NCBI GenBank assembly: GCA_028583605.1
Contig: CM053335.1
Location: 18,583,347 to 18,647,346 of the forward strand
Source of the DNA: Dastarcus helophoroides
Lineage: Eukaryota; Arthropoda; Insecta; Coleoptera; Bothrideridae
Direction of reading: 5' to 3'
DNA: 64,000 bases
Under the pieces are notes generated by a model. The model did no database searches. It saw only the letters and a program-made list of their open reading frames with translations, and was not told where the DNA came from. A program made the translations under genes and the position numbers. Positions 11,851-24,846 of the stretch are shown here, in pieces. Each line of letters begins with the position of its first letter. Position 1 is the first letter of the stretch.

Positions 11851-12905
11851 CCTTTTCTGCTAGTACTTTATAAAAATATATCATGATGAAATAAATTTAC
11901 ATGTAATTAGATCAGTGGTCGGTAAAAATCAAAGAAAAAAATTCTCACTATACAATCCATTATCCTGCAATAAGATCCTAATATAATATAACGAGCGCAA
12001 CGTAATTTATTCATTACCTACAGCCGTTCATTAACAGACGCTCTGCTCTGGGCCCTGAATTCAGCGTCGATTATTATAGATTCAGGCATTGAAAATGGCT
12101 TTTTATTATCCAGGGAGATAATCAGTGATTAATGGACAATTCATTAGATAAACCGGGGGGGTTAAAATATTGAGCGCCGTAAATGGGCCATTTTAAATAG
12201 GTCCGAGGATAGAATTTAATTATACGAGTGAGGAAGACATCGGAAAGGGACTGCCCTACATTAAATTAACTTCGGATAAAAGGAACTGACCTTGGCGTCG
12301 GAATTTCGACAAAAATTAAGGGCTTTCTGCATAAGTAAATTTGAAACTTAAATAAAAGTTTAGAAATTGGAAATTTTCAGATTTTTTCAGATTTGAGGAT
12401 AAAGCAGCATAGAAAGTAAGATAAGAAGATTATCAAGATTGAATAGAAAATATAGAGTTATCAAAATTAGTTTTGAATGCAGCTTATCCATGTACCATAA
12501 CAAAAAAATTGTTGCCCGCACAAAATGTTTCATAAGAACAATTTTTGCAACCATATGTATATCGTATCAGCGTGAATGATGTAATTATGTTCGTGTTTTT
12601 AAAATACTGCGAATTTTAGTTTTAAATTTTGAAATACTAGGGAACAAATATCTGACAAGTAGTATTTCACTTACAGTTAGAGAAAGTTTTAGTTTGGCAA
12701 TATTGAACTTCGAATATTTGCTTTTGTATCTCTTGTTACTTGGCAAATGGGTTTCCACAGGGTTCGCACGATTCCCAGCCTGAAACAAATAAGATATGTT
12801 GCTCTTCCTTTCTCCATTGCTAGCCGCCTGCAGTTGAGACAATTCTTATTGGGGAAACTTGCAATAACTAAATCTACTTGTCCTAGTGACACTTCAGAAG
12901 TTCCT
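11850..12905. other. Unassigned AT-rich sequence
   Basis: No exon or repeat recognised. Confidence 0.4.
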
Positions 12906-13318
12906 TAATCCTTAGAGTGCGTTTAAATTAGACACTTTATTCCATACATTTCTCTTTGAGATTATTCCGTACATTTCTCTTTAAGATTATTCCGTACATT
13001 TCTCTTTGAGATAAGTGTCAACTATTCTGAGTGCGTTTAGATTAGACACTTTATTCCGTACATTTCTCTCTGACATAAATGTCAACTTATGAGAGAAGCT
13101 ATCTCAGACTTATCTACACAGCTGGGAGGAGATAGCTTCTCTCAGGATAGTTGACACTTACGTGAGAAAGAAAATATATTTTATGTTAGAGATAAATGTA
13201 CGGAATAAAGTCTCTAGTGTAAACGCACCGTGAGAGAAGCATAGTTGACACTTAATATATTTTATGTCAGAGAGAAATGTACAGAATAAAGCATCTAGTG
13301 TAAACGCACCCTTACTGA
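12906..13318. repeat. Compound/nested M3 MITE
   Basis: Two left ends (GTGCGTTTAAATTAGACACT near 12,918 and GTGCGTTTAGATTAGACACT near 13,031) and two right ends (TAGTGTAAACGCACCGTGAG near 13,218 and TAGTGTAAACGCACCCTTAC near 13,297) show one copy inserted in, or recombined with, another. The motif TATTCCGTACATTTCTCTTT is also tandemly repeated at 12,940-13,010. Outer flanks read TTA on both sides, fitting a 3-bp TTA target duplication. Confidence 0.85.
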
Positions 13319-13319
13319 A

Positions 13320-14500
13320 TTATTCTCTTGCTCCAGCCAGGTTTTTTTATATTTTGCATAATACCATTGCTATTTTGTGCTTCTAGCCTTGAAACCCTCA
13401 ATGAAAACTACAACTTTGATTAAAAGGTTCAAATGTTACTTAATCTTTATTCAAATTTCATAAGCAATTAACCCAAAACGCTATTAGTGTACTTACACAC
13501 AATGAATTTACTTCGTAAATGGATACGTTAATACAGATAGATTAGAGCTTTCAATGGAACCGAAAGCTTAACGCTCTTAATATTTCACAAGGCGATTACG
13601 TAATGCACTGAACATGAAGCTTACGATACATTTATTCTGAGAACGAATCAAGTGAGCTTACTTACTAAATCTAATGGCATTATCATAAGATGTTATCAGT
13701 GTCTTCATTTAAATCGAGTTCCATAAGGAACAAATTAACGTTTAGAAAAACCGAGTTTGTCGGTTGCCCGTTCCCGTCGTCGAACATTTTTAAACGGACT
13801 TTAATAACTTCGTGAAGCTTGACACTTGAAGGGGGCTCACGAAAAACGAGACTCTTTTCGAATGCAAATTTTACTACTTTTTGCAAGTTCGGATATTATA
13901 TTTCCCTGAAAGACTCAATAATTGCTTTTGAATTGTGAAATGGTTCCTTTGGAATATTAAAATGTATATATCGAGGGTAGATAAGTCGGAAAATGCTTAC
14001 GTTTATCGTATTTCCTCGATAAATTGTTAGAAAAAAAGCGGATTTAAAGCTTTTGTCGGCATAATAAGAAATCTTTCATAAAATTTAGTATATTCTTTGG
14101 TGATGTCTTGCTAGTACATAGGAGTATTTGACTTTAATCAGTTAAATTCTTGTAGCACTTAATAATAATCAAAGTAAATATTATTTTTTTGCTTCTACAT
14201 ACGCCTATTATTTCGATGATGCTGGTTATGAAAATTGAAACAAAAATTAAATATTAGCTTTTATTTTTGTGACACTAGCTTTTATTTGTATGATACGCGA
14301 TGTATTATAATCATAACGAAAACAAATTTTCAGTCGTTGCCATCCATGGAGTTTCATTATCATAATAAATGTAGAAGGTAGTCCAGATAAGGGTTTAAAA
14401 TATTGAAAACATTAGTCTAGGTTGAGTATTTTCTGCACTGTGGTTAACTCTGCCAACTGCGTGAGGTTATTATTGTCATAATTTTAATCTACTTAATAAA
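13320..14500. other. Unassigned AT-rich sequence
   Basis: No exon or repeat recognised. Confidence 0.4.
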
Positions 14501-14690
14501 TCTCTAAACACTGACTGACAGACAACGTACAACCTAAACCAGTTCGTCTAGAAATATGAAATTGCACGTACGAGTTCGTTACATGACGTAAGTGAGCACT
14601 AAAAGAGGACTTTTAAAATTCAGCCTCTAAGCGGGTGAAAATCGGCATTAAATTTTATCCAGGTTGTATACAATAAATAAAACAAATCAT
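14500..14690 (+). repeat. Dispersed repeat, family R4
   Basis: Contains CTGACTGACAGACAACG, GAAATTGCACG, GACGTAAGTGAGCACTAAAA and GCCTCTAAGCGGGTGAAAAT, collinear with 63,775-64,000 and with the complement of 9890-10,065. Confidence 0.7.
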
Positions 14691-15425
14691 TGTATTTAAA
14701 GTTGCCCATACACTTCATTAAGCACACATTTATCTTTTTTTTAAATAAATTTCCAGCAAGTTATACAGAATTTTACCAAAACCAATTTAAAATCAATATT
14801 TTTGATCATATTTATTGCGGCAATTACGCCCTTTTTGTTATCCAAGGTGGAAATAGAGAGGATCGAGGGTGTCGTTTAATTAAAGAACCCCATCAGGCGC
14901 GCATTTGTTTACGAAACAAGGCAATTCAATATTAGGAAGAGACCTCAAAAACACGATAAATCACAAAGGGAGATTTTAAAAGGCCGAAATGGAAATAAAG
15001 CCGTGCGGAAATAATGAATCTCGCGCTCAGATACTGCTGACTATACCTTGAAAGCTGCATCATTTTTCTTTGAAAGTCTCATAAATTCAAGAACGCGGAA
15101 CAAAGAGAGAAATGTGATAGGATAATTTGACTTTGACGACTTATAACTAGGAACATTACATAACCTACAACATGACTTAATTATTAATTGAGTCGCTTGG
15201 AAAATTCCCAGTAATTTGTCGACATTTATTGTAAAATATTAAATTTCTGGCAGCAGTCCCTTTTAACTGCCAAATTTTTTTCTAGAAATTTCGAAATTTC
15301 TTTTTGGGTCTCAGAAGATATCATTAATTTTGTAGTTTATCAAATAGAGTTGTAGTTATTAAGATTTTTGCGTAATCATCATCATTGCATACCGTCGCTA
15401 ATCAATCACTGAGATTTGTGCAGTC
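14690..15425. other. Unassigned AT-rich sequence
   Basis: No gene recognised. The open frame 14,690-14,935 has no recognisable feature. Confidence 0.4.
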
Positions 15426-17430
15426 ACTCAAGTAAAAAAAAAAAAGGATTAACCTCAGAATGAGTGATAATAAGCTGGACTCCTTCATTTTGGCGTTCTG
15501 AAAGTTGCCGGAAAAGTCTCGTAAAATCTCGTGTCTGCGTCGTAAGTTATATAGGGTCAAAGGTCATAAAAATCGGTTTTTCGTGATTATCTCGATTTCT
15601 ATAGCTCGAATCATTTAACGTCTATTATAAAAATTGTAGAGCATAAAATTTCCGACAACTTTTGTTTCAAACATTTTTTCATACACTCAACCGCGATTAT
15701 CTCGGTTTCTATAGCTCCAATGCTGTTAACATCTATTATGAAAATTGTAGAGCATAAAATTTGCGACAACTTTTGTCTAAAATATTTTTTCATACGCTGA
15801 GCCGTTTTTGAAATAAAGAGCAGACCTCAGCCATACATACTGTAATACAAGGTCAATTAGACGAATTATTCATTGGAAACTCGTATACACTTTTATTTTG
15901 GCATTCTAAACGTTATCTCAAAAGTTTCATGTAATCCCGTATCTGCCTCGTAAGTTATTCAAGGTCAAAGGTCACAAAAAACGGTTTTTCGCGATTATCT
16001 CGGTTTCTATAGCTCCAATGATGTTAACATCTATGATGAAAATTATTAAGCATAAAATTTGCGACAACTTTTGTTTAAAATATTTTTTCATGCGCTAAAC
16101 CATTTTTGAAATAAAGAGCAGCTCTCAGCCATACATACTGCAATACAAGGTCAATTAGGCGAATTATTCATTGGAAACTCGTATACATTTTCATTTTGGC
16201 ATTCTAAACGTTGTCTTAAAAGTCTCATATAATCTCGTATCTGCTTCGTAAGTTATTCAAGGTCAAAGGTCACAAAAGTCGGTTTTTCGTGATTATCTCG
16301 ATTTTTATAACTCCAACCGTGTTAATATTTATTACAACAATTGTAGAGCATAAAATTTGCGACAACTTTTGTTCAAAACATTCTTTTATACGCTCAACCA
16401 TTTTTGAAATAAAGGACAACGCTCAGCCATATAAATTGTAATGCAAGGTACATTAGATAAATTATTCATTAAAAACTCGTATACACCCTCATTTTGGTAT
16501 TCTAAAAGTTGTTTTAAACGTCTCATAAAATCTCGCGCCTGCGTCGTAAATTATTCAAGGTCAAAAGTCTCAAAAATCGATTTTTTGCAATTATCTCGGT
16601 TTTTGTAGCTGCAATGACGTTAACATATCTTACAAAAATTGTAGAGCATAAAATTTGCGACAACTTTTGTGGCAAACTTTTTTTTATACGTTTAACCGTT
16701 TTTGAAATAAAGGACAGCCCTCAGTCATACACACTGTAATGCGTGGTCAATTGGATATATTATTCATTGTTAATGATATTAATGATTTAATGGCTTTTAT
16801 GCAAGGTACTATTCACCGAAATTCATGATTGACCTTGCATTACAGTATGTATGGCTGAGGGTTGCCCTCTATCTCAAAAACAATTAATCGTATGAAAAAA
16901 TGCTTAGAACAAAACTTGTCGCAAATTTTATGCTCTACAATTTTTATAATACATGTTAATATCATTGCAGCTACAGACATTGAGATAATCGCGAAAATCC
17001 GATTTTTGTGACTTTTGACCTTGAATAATTTATGACACAGACACGAGCTTTATGAGACTATTGAGTTAACTTTTTAAATGACAAAATGAAGATGTATTCG
17101 AGTTTCTAATGAATAATTTGTCGAATTAACCTTGTGTTACAGTATGTATGGCTGAGGGTTGCCCTTTATTTCAAAAATAGTTTAAAGTATGAAAAAATGT
17201 TTTAAACAAAAGTTGTCGCAAATTTTATGCGCTTCAATTTTCATAATAGGTGTTAACATCATTGGAGCCGTAAAAATCGGGATAATCGCGAAAAACCGAT
17301 TTTTGTGACTTTTATCCTTGAATAACACGAAATTTCGTGGTACTGTTGAAACAACTTTTAGAAAGCCAAAATGTACGTTTATACGAGTTTCCAGCTTATT
17401 ATCTTTTCGAGGTAAAACCTCTGTCCAGAT
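15426..17430. repeat. Foldback-type element, family R1, two-armed
   Basis: The left arm holds the terminal motif (AATGAGTGATAATAAGCTGG) followed by direct ~295-bp units beginning near 15,481, 15,891, 16,187 and 16,485. A short unique centre at about 16,745-16,830 (ending in AAATTCATGATTGACCTTGC) follows. Two units in the opposite orientation fill 16,830-17,390 and end in the inverted terminal motif CCAGCTTATTATCTTTTCGA. Long inverted arms made of tandem units around a short centre is the layout of Foldback transposons. No transposase ORF is present. Confidence 0.85.
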
Positions 17431-17459
17431 TTTAGTAAAAGACTTAACAGGAAAATTGT

Positions 17460-20400
17460 AACAAAAACACATTACCGCAAAAAAAGCGATTCCCCCAAAG
17501 AATGCGATTCCCCCAAAGAACGAAGAAAGTAATAAGCGTTTTAATAATTGTTATTCTAGCGGTTGCTTATAATTGCTTTTGTTTACCGTAATCCGAAAAC
17601 CCAACAAAAAACTACAAGTTAACGACTAAAGTTTCGAAAGTTGGTCAGTTTTGAAGCCAACTCGGCAATAAAGGAACTTTTAGGTATTTGCGCGACTCAC
17701 ATCCGACGGACTTTTATGATGTTCCTCCGAGAAAAATCCAAACTTTCTAAATTGATAAAATATGAAGCTCGAGTTGTTAAATATTTTCTGAAATATGCAA
17801 ATCGCGCCAAAATAAGTTTTCATGGGTCGGCAGTAAATCCGTTGGGTTATAATAAACAATAAATTGGCCGCCGCGTAGTGCGATTTTTCTTTATTTGCGC
17901 ATTCTTGCCTCGTAAAAGATGAAATATAACGGTTTATTTGCGAACAATATACCACCATTTTACAGCGAAATTGGCAATATAATGTGATATAATGCGTTAT
18001 GTCTGTTATTGTTTAATAAATGGGATGGTCTGACGAATGTTTCGCCAGCGTTTCGTTAAATTTTTACGGAATTAAGTCAGCCAAACCAAAGTAATGAAAA
18101 TACTTTAACGCTGGTGGAAACTTAGGTTAATAAATTAGTTGAAAGTTTTCGTGTATTTGTTAGAAGAAAATTTCCTATTTTCAATCAAAGTCTTCCCTTA
18201 TTCATCTTAGATGTATATCAGCTTATTCCAGTTACGATCTTGATTTCCCTCGGGTATCTCATTTAATATTTTCTTTGTAGACTGAAGATGAAACATATAA
18301 GCTTTCTATACTCCTTGCTTATCATAAAGTATAAGTACTGAAAAATTATTAAGTAACCGCAAGAGGAAAATCTAATTGGATTTTCCTGTAGTTTGCAGAT
18401 TTGTTATTTAAGTTGCTGTAAAGTTAAAATGAGGTTAGGTAGATATTCCTAAGTAAAGCAGCTATCTGATTTCTAGTTTAGGGTGATGGCATAAACAATG
18501 GTTGTCTACGGTTGTGGTTGTGAATATTTTCAACTTTTAGCGCGTTCACACTGTTTCATTATAGAACATTTAATTGAAATTACTAAATAGTGTATTTGTA
18601 AAATAAATTCTTCATATTTTGAACTCTAGTCGACTCGATAGGTTTATTGAAAACTTCGTTAGGTGCGTTGAGCGTTTTTGTATGATACGTAAACTTATGG
18701 TTTCGAGTCACCGTCATGTTTACTATCATGTATTACCATCAGTGTTACCGTTACGTATTACCAACATACTCTAATCCGTCGCAGGCGAAGTGCTCACTCG
18801 TTCGAAAATGTACTGTTTTGTAACCAAATATACGCCTAATTTTTAAAGAATTAGATTCAAGTGCTGTGGTGAATCCAATTCATTAATTTATAAATAGAAA
18901 AATTGTTTCTTTCAACTTCAAGTTCAAGTATTTGCAAATCTCTTGCATTTTACATTTCTCCTTGTATTTGAAGAAAGCAAAATATATGTCGTATTTTCGA
19001 AACATCCAGTCTCTTTACATGATCATAAAGGTTGAAATTGGAAAGTCGTGTATCAACACGACTCTCGCGGGATCGCCGTAACGTAGTACAGTGACAATAT
19101 AGCCGCGAACAGAGGGCAAAAATGGCACATTTCGCGTCGTGTAACAACAATAGTGACATTTTCGACTGCGCCAATGTTTTATACTCTAGTAACAAAAGAT
19201 ATTAAAGTCGGCCGGCACCGAAACGAGAAAAGTTAAAAATTGTTCGTTGCTACGAAGGAGTTGAAAAATGACGTCCCAAGAGGATGACTAGTTGCAATAA
19301 AGCCCAGTTTTGTATTTAGTATTACTACAGTTTTGATAAATGAACATTTTCAAGCAAATTTTTAAGTGAATAATTACAATTTATCAGAAAAACAGTCTAA
19401 AATTAAAAAGAGTTTTTAAATTTCTCGAATTGACGGATCAATTTATTTGTTTTAATATTTTTATTTGTCTCTGCAATAGATGGTGCTGCCGATCAAATAT
19501 GCTTTCTTATTTATAAAATTTGTGTTATGGCTGCACTCTTTAAAATACTGGAGATTTCTTTTCAAATACGGATTTACCAAAGTATGGAAGAACCCGTAAA
19601 ATACGGGAGATCTGGCAACTATCACCGCAGAGAAGCCGAGAAGGGAAGGAGTTGGCAGATTTCATCTAAAAGAATCCTACTTGCAAGATTGCATTAAGTT
19701 TGGACCCTCATCGTTAGATGACGCCATCGTGGTGTTTATCATTGCCAAGTTTTGCATTTATTTACATAGAAAATGAGTCGTGGCTTATGTGAGAGAGTAG
19801 AACATTGAGAAAGTGCGAAGAATCTGGCAACAGTGAAGCTGACAAAGAGACAGACAAACTTTCGCATTTATATATTAGTAAGGATGTATTTTTGAAGCGA
19901 AATGTTAAACTTTCTTAAAAGAGAATTATCTACAGCTTTAAACTCGAAAGAGGGCCTCAAATCGAGAAGACAAAAAGTTAAAAATATAAATTATCAAAGT
20001 GACAGAACAGAAAGAGGCATATTTAGAGAAAAGTGAAAAATAATGTAGACATTACTGTTACAGTGTGATACAAAAAACTTAGAAAAACGGTTTGGTAATA
20101 AAATACAATATTGTGACATGCCATGACAGCGTGGCTTATGTTGTATTTATACTAGACAAAATTTCAGCTACTTTCGATCTCTTCGTTTTTTAATTTTTCT
20201 AACGTGGTAAAGTAATCTGAGAATTGTATGATATTTTGAAGTGAACTCGCTTTATTATTAATTAACGCTATTAATTACTCTAATTAATCAAGTTGGCACA
20301 AATTTTATTTTTATGCTTCAAGTGTCGTTAAACATCGAATTCTGCTCCTTCTTTTTTTTTTGTCACTCGTTAAAATGCTGACGTATCATCGAAACTTGAG

Positions 20401-22060
20401 CTGCGCTGTATTGGCATTATTGGTTGCCAAGCAATTTAAAACTTTTCCATGTGATAAAAGAAAAAGCTGAATTCTAAGTGAATTCGAAGCGACTTAATAA
20501 AATCAATAAGAAAAGCGGACTTTCAATACAAATTCTATACATCTGCAAAGAAATATTCATGGCAAGAAAACTGTTTTATTCAGATTACACGCCTTTACCT
20601 ATATAACGCAGATTTTATAGCTCAAAGACGGTTTCTTCGGGTCTAGAAATGCAGAGTAAGCAATATATTATGCGAAGGTCATTTTCAAAGCAAGAGACGA
20701 TGTTTGCAGCCCTCTGAAAAGCTTTTGTTAGGAAAAATAATATGCCTCTTTCAAAGTTTTACACGGGACGCGGGACGCCTTGCACTTTTACGACAAAACT
20801 CATTTCGATTTAAGAGCCTCGACGAAATTTTTCAAGAGTTTAATAAATAAGTCCGAGCGGCACATATTTTCCTCTTTTTATATCCGGCGGCACTGACGGA
20901 TCTCTTGAAAACGAACGAGAAATTTTTCACTCCAAAGCCACTTGGAAATGTTACTAATACAACCAAGAAGAACGATGCAACTTAATAGTTACAAAGGTCA
21001 CCGTGTGAGGCAACTTTAATTCTTGTATTATGGGTTGCGTTGCAACGGCGTGCGTTTGCATAAATTTAACAAACAATATCAAATAAATGTTTAATGAATG
21101 TTCGACTCTTTCATTACAGAATATTTAATTGAGGATGTTACTAATACAGTTCCATTACTAGACTGAAAAAAAATGAGGTGCTAGATGTTTATCATTTTAT
21201 TTTATTTATTTAGCTCATGGCGAGGTGTTTATCAAAATGATTAGAACTATATACTTTTGTTTTATATCAAGAATAAATCCAGATGAAAATAGAAATTCAA
21301 CTTATTGTTAATTTACGTTTCGATTTCATCGAATCGAATGGCGTTCGAAAAGAGTTTCAATTTCCTGAATCAGCACTGCGAGTAATTTAAATTCCTTTAT
21401 TCATTTAGATGCGAAATAAAGCTCCTGGTCAGTATAAAAGATACCGAATGGATATAGTGGATTAAGGCAAAAAACAAATAAGCCACGTACAAAGCGATTA
21501 ATTTAGAATGAGGGAAAATGAAATTCCTGTTTCTCCGAATAATAAAGTTCATACGCAATCGGGGTATTATAAGGCACAGCAGGATCTACTTTCATTAATT
21601 TACGAACGTGTAAGCTTGTTGGCCGTACTGAAGATGCATAAATTTTTTAATTGTATTCCTGTTTTTTACAAAACGTCATTTATGGCGAAACTAGTTTGCC
21701 AAAACTGGTAGATTACAATAGCTCATCGTTGTTGTTGTTTATGAACTATGATGTCAAAGAACAATAAACGCTGCTGATGTTCAATAATGTGAAATGGATG
21801 AAGCGCTAGAAACTATGAATATAAGATAACGGAATAGCGTAATGCTGTAACTGTTATGAAATTAGAAATTGCTTGTTGACTTTTAGCTTTATTTTGAACA
21901 ACTGTAATTGATCATATGAGAAAAGTTGTATAATTAGGAAGACTTTTTATGAAATCTATGTTCACTACGTGGCATATATTAATAGTAATTTTGAATGAAG
22001 AACACGATGATCGAGTTTGCCTATAAAGTGTCGATTTTTCTTTTGAAATTAGGGCATAAT
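17460..22060. other. Long unassigned stretch
   Basis: 4.6 kb with no exon I can support. Less AT-rich patches lie at 19,020-19,290 and 20,640-20,900. None shows a recognisable protein domain. An undetected 5' exon of the downstream lectin-like gene could lie here. Confidence 0.4.
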
Positions 22061-22065
22061 ATTGG

Positions 22066-22348
22066 TGAAACGGACTGGTCCTTGGTTGGTTATCTTTAAA
22101 AATTGAAATACAAATCTTGTCCCCTAAAACCAAGAAAGATTAAAAAACACAACAGAGGTTGCTCTAACGCGTTTCGATAGCCATCTTGTCCCCTGAAACC
22201 AAAAAAGATTACAAACATAACAGAAGTTGCTCTAACGCGTTTCGAAGATGATAGCTTGGCTATCGAAACGCGTTAGAGCAACCTCTGTTGTGTTTTTTAA
22301 TCTTTCTTGGTTTCAGGGGACAAACTTTGTATTTCAATTTTTGAAATT
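22066..22348. repeat. Palindromic MITE, family M2, with internal duplication
   Basis: Begins ACGGACTGGTCCTTGG. The arm motif AACCAAGAAAGATTAAAAAA followed by GCTCTAACGCGTTTCGA is present, then a second diverged copy of that segment, then the inverted arm (TCGAAACGCGTTAGAGCAAC to GTATTTCAATTTTTGAA). It can form a stem over roughly 120 bp on each side. Confidence 0.85.
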
Positions 22349-22502
22349 AGGGAATTTTGAGCAAACATTTCTACTTTAAGGTAAGAATGTTGAAAAAAAT
22401 TCGGAAAAATCCATAAAATAAATCGTCCATGCACTTTCGCTTTTACCAACTCCACCTAAAAAACTCAATTTTATCTAAAAACCGTTCCGTGTGAACTAAA
22501 GT

Positions 22503-22565
22503 AAAAAAGATTAAAAAACACCAAACTTGCTCTAACGCGTTTCGAGTGCCAAGCTGTCATCTTTG
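22503..22565 (+). repeat. M2 MITE fragment
   Basis: Holds AAGATTAAAAAACAC, TTGCTCTAACGCGTTTCGAG and CCAAGCTGTCATCT, matching the inner part of one M2 arm. No termini. Confidence 0.7.
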
Positions 22566-22699
22566 AGATACTGAACTGAAGTAGTCACGTCAAAAATTTC
22601 GAATAGCAAAGACCCCTCATTTGGAACGAAATGGATACAGTTTCTAATACTATTCTTCCTTTATATACAAATACAAATGTATATTTTACGAGACATAAA

Positions 22700-23110
22700 T
22701 TCGTTGTAACGTAAAGAAAAATGGGTGTGCGAAATCCGCCTTATATCGTTACCGAAGGCCTTCGGCCCGTCCTATGGGACGTTTGTTTTGCTTTTAACCA
22801 CCAGCGAGGAACAAACGCACGGTAAATCAAGCGGACTTATGTGCCAAATTGAGTTTCAATGGCGATATCAATAGGATTTGTACGAAAGCGGGCGATACGA
22901 GCTTTCGCATCGACTGCGAATGTTTGGCATCTTAGACGGGCTTTGGGGGGTGTTTCGGCCCCATGCATAAGAAGCGAATCCGAATGGAAGCGAAACGTTT
23001 TGCTCGACGCCCAAGTCGCTGAATCCACAAAACTTTCGTGAATATTCCATGCCCTGGCGGAGCATGTTGTTTGCTCGAAAAACGAATTTCTTGTTTGCAT
23101 CTCAGACTCG
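22700..23110. other. GC-richer block, open on both strands
   Basis: This block is clearly less AT-rich than its surroundings and has long open frames on both strands (plus 22,859-23,041; minus 22,837-23,100). No domain is recognised in any frame and I see no convincing splice-site pair, so no exon is called. Confidence 0.35.
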
Positions 23111-23169
23111 TTTATATGGAGAGTCTGTTCGGATAATATTCACCAAAGAAAACAACAATTTTTCGATAG

Positions 23170-24555
23170 AACTACTAGCTGGACACCTTTATTTTGACAT
23201 TCTAAAAGTTATCTCAATAGCCTCATACAATCTTGTATCTGCGTTGTAAGTAATTCATGGTCAAAGGTCATAAAAATCATTTTTTTTTGTGATTATCGTG
23301 GTTTCTATAGCTCCAATGATGTTAATACCTATTATGAAAATTGTAGAGCATGAAATTTGCGACAAATTTTGTTGCAAATATTCTTTCATGCCCTCGACAA
23401 AGTATTCATTGGAAACTCGTACACCTTCATGTTGGCATTCTTAAAGTTGTCTCAAAAGTCTTATAACATTTTGTTTCTGCATCGTAAACTATTCAAGGTC
23501 AAAGGTCACAAAAATCGGTTTTTCGTGATTATCTCTGTTTCTGCCGCTGCAATGATGTTAGTATCTACTACAGAAATTGTAGAACATAAAATTTGCGACA
23601 ACTTCTGTTTGAAACCTTTTTTCATACGCTAAACCATTTTTGAAATACAGGGCAGCGCTCAGTCATACATACTGTAATGCAAGCTCCATCATGAATTTCG
23701 GTAAATAATACCTTGTGTAAAGTTATTAAATCATTCATATAATTAATAATAAATAATTTGTTTTGTTGATCTTGCATTAGAGTATCTATGACTGAGGGTT
23801 GCCCTTTATTTCAAAAACGTTTGAGTGTATCAAAAAATCTTTGAAACAAAAGTTATCGGAAATTTTATGCTCTACAATTCTTCTAATAAATGTTAACATG
23901 ATTCGAGCCATAGAAACCGAGATAATCGCGAAAAACCGATTTTTGTGACTTTTGACCTTGAATAACTTACGACGCAGACACGATATTTTATAGAACTTTT
24001 GAATCAACTTTTAGAACGCCAAAATGAAGGTGCATACGAGTTTCCAATAAATAATTTATCTAACTCACCTTGTATTACAGTATGTATGGCTGAGCGTTAT
24101 CCTTTATTTCAAAAATAGTTGAGCGTATAAAAGAATATTTGAAACAAAAGTTGTCGCAAATTTTATGCTCTATAATTTTTATAATAGATGTTAACATCAT
24201 TGGAGTTATAGAAACCGTGATAATCGCGAAAAACCGATTTTTGTGACCTTTGACCTTGAATTACTTACGGCACAGATACGAGATCTTATAAGACTTTTAA
24301 GTTAACTTTTAAAATGCCAAAATAAAGGCGTATACGAGCTTTCAATGAATAATTTATCTAATTCACCTTGCATTACGGTATGTATGGCTGGGCGTTGTCC
24401 TTTATTTCAAAAATGGTTGAGCGCATGAAAAAATTTTTGAAACAGAAGTTGTGGCAAATTTTATGCTCTACAATTTTTATAATAGATGTTAACATCATTG
24501 GAGCTATAGAAAGCGAAATAATCGCGAAAAACCAATTTGTGTAATCTCTTTTATT
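23170..24555. repeat. Foldback-type element, family R1, two-armed
   Basis: Direct units begin near 23,190 and 23,430. The unique centre lies at about 23,690-23,760, in opposite orientation to the centres at 16.8 and 56.7 kb. About three inverted units follow to 24,555. The outer terminal motifs seen at 15.46, 17.4 and 57.0 kb are missing, so both ends look eroded. The right end lies only about 180 bp from the next coding exon. Confidence 0.85.
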
Positions 24556-24731
24556 TGAGTAACCTATTGAATTTTTATTTGGACAACGTTTTAGATTTCT
24601 ACTACATGACTAATAACTAAGTTTGATAAAAATGTCACACTTTTTCTGTGCAGCAGTTCATCTATCATGCGGTAGCAAACACTGTACATTTTTTTTAGAA
24701 TCAAATTAACCAAAATATATTTTGATTTCAG

Positions 24732-24846
24732 CTGACAATACATCTCAGTACGACGCCATAAGGGCCTACCTTAAGGAGCTCGACATAACCGATAACGTGT
24801 GGATAGGATTGTCGAAGTCGTCTGAAAGACCTAATTTTACATGGAC
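24732..24846 (+). CDS. Lectin-like gene, first visible exon
   Basis: Acceptor TTGATTTCAG and donor GTAAGT. Carries two bases finishing a codon, 37 codons, and two bases of a split Thr codon. Holds VWIGLS and NFTW of the C-type lectin fold; NFT is a possible N-glycosylation site. Confidence 0.85.
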
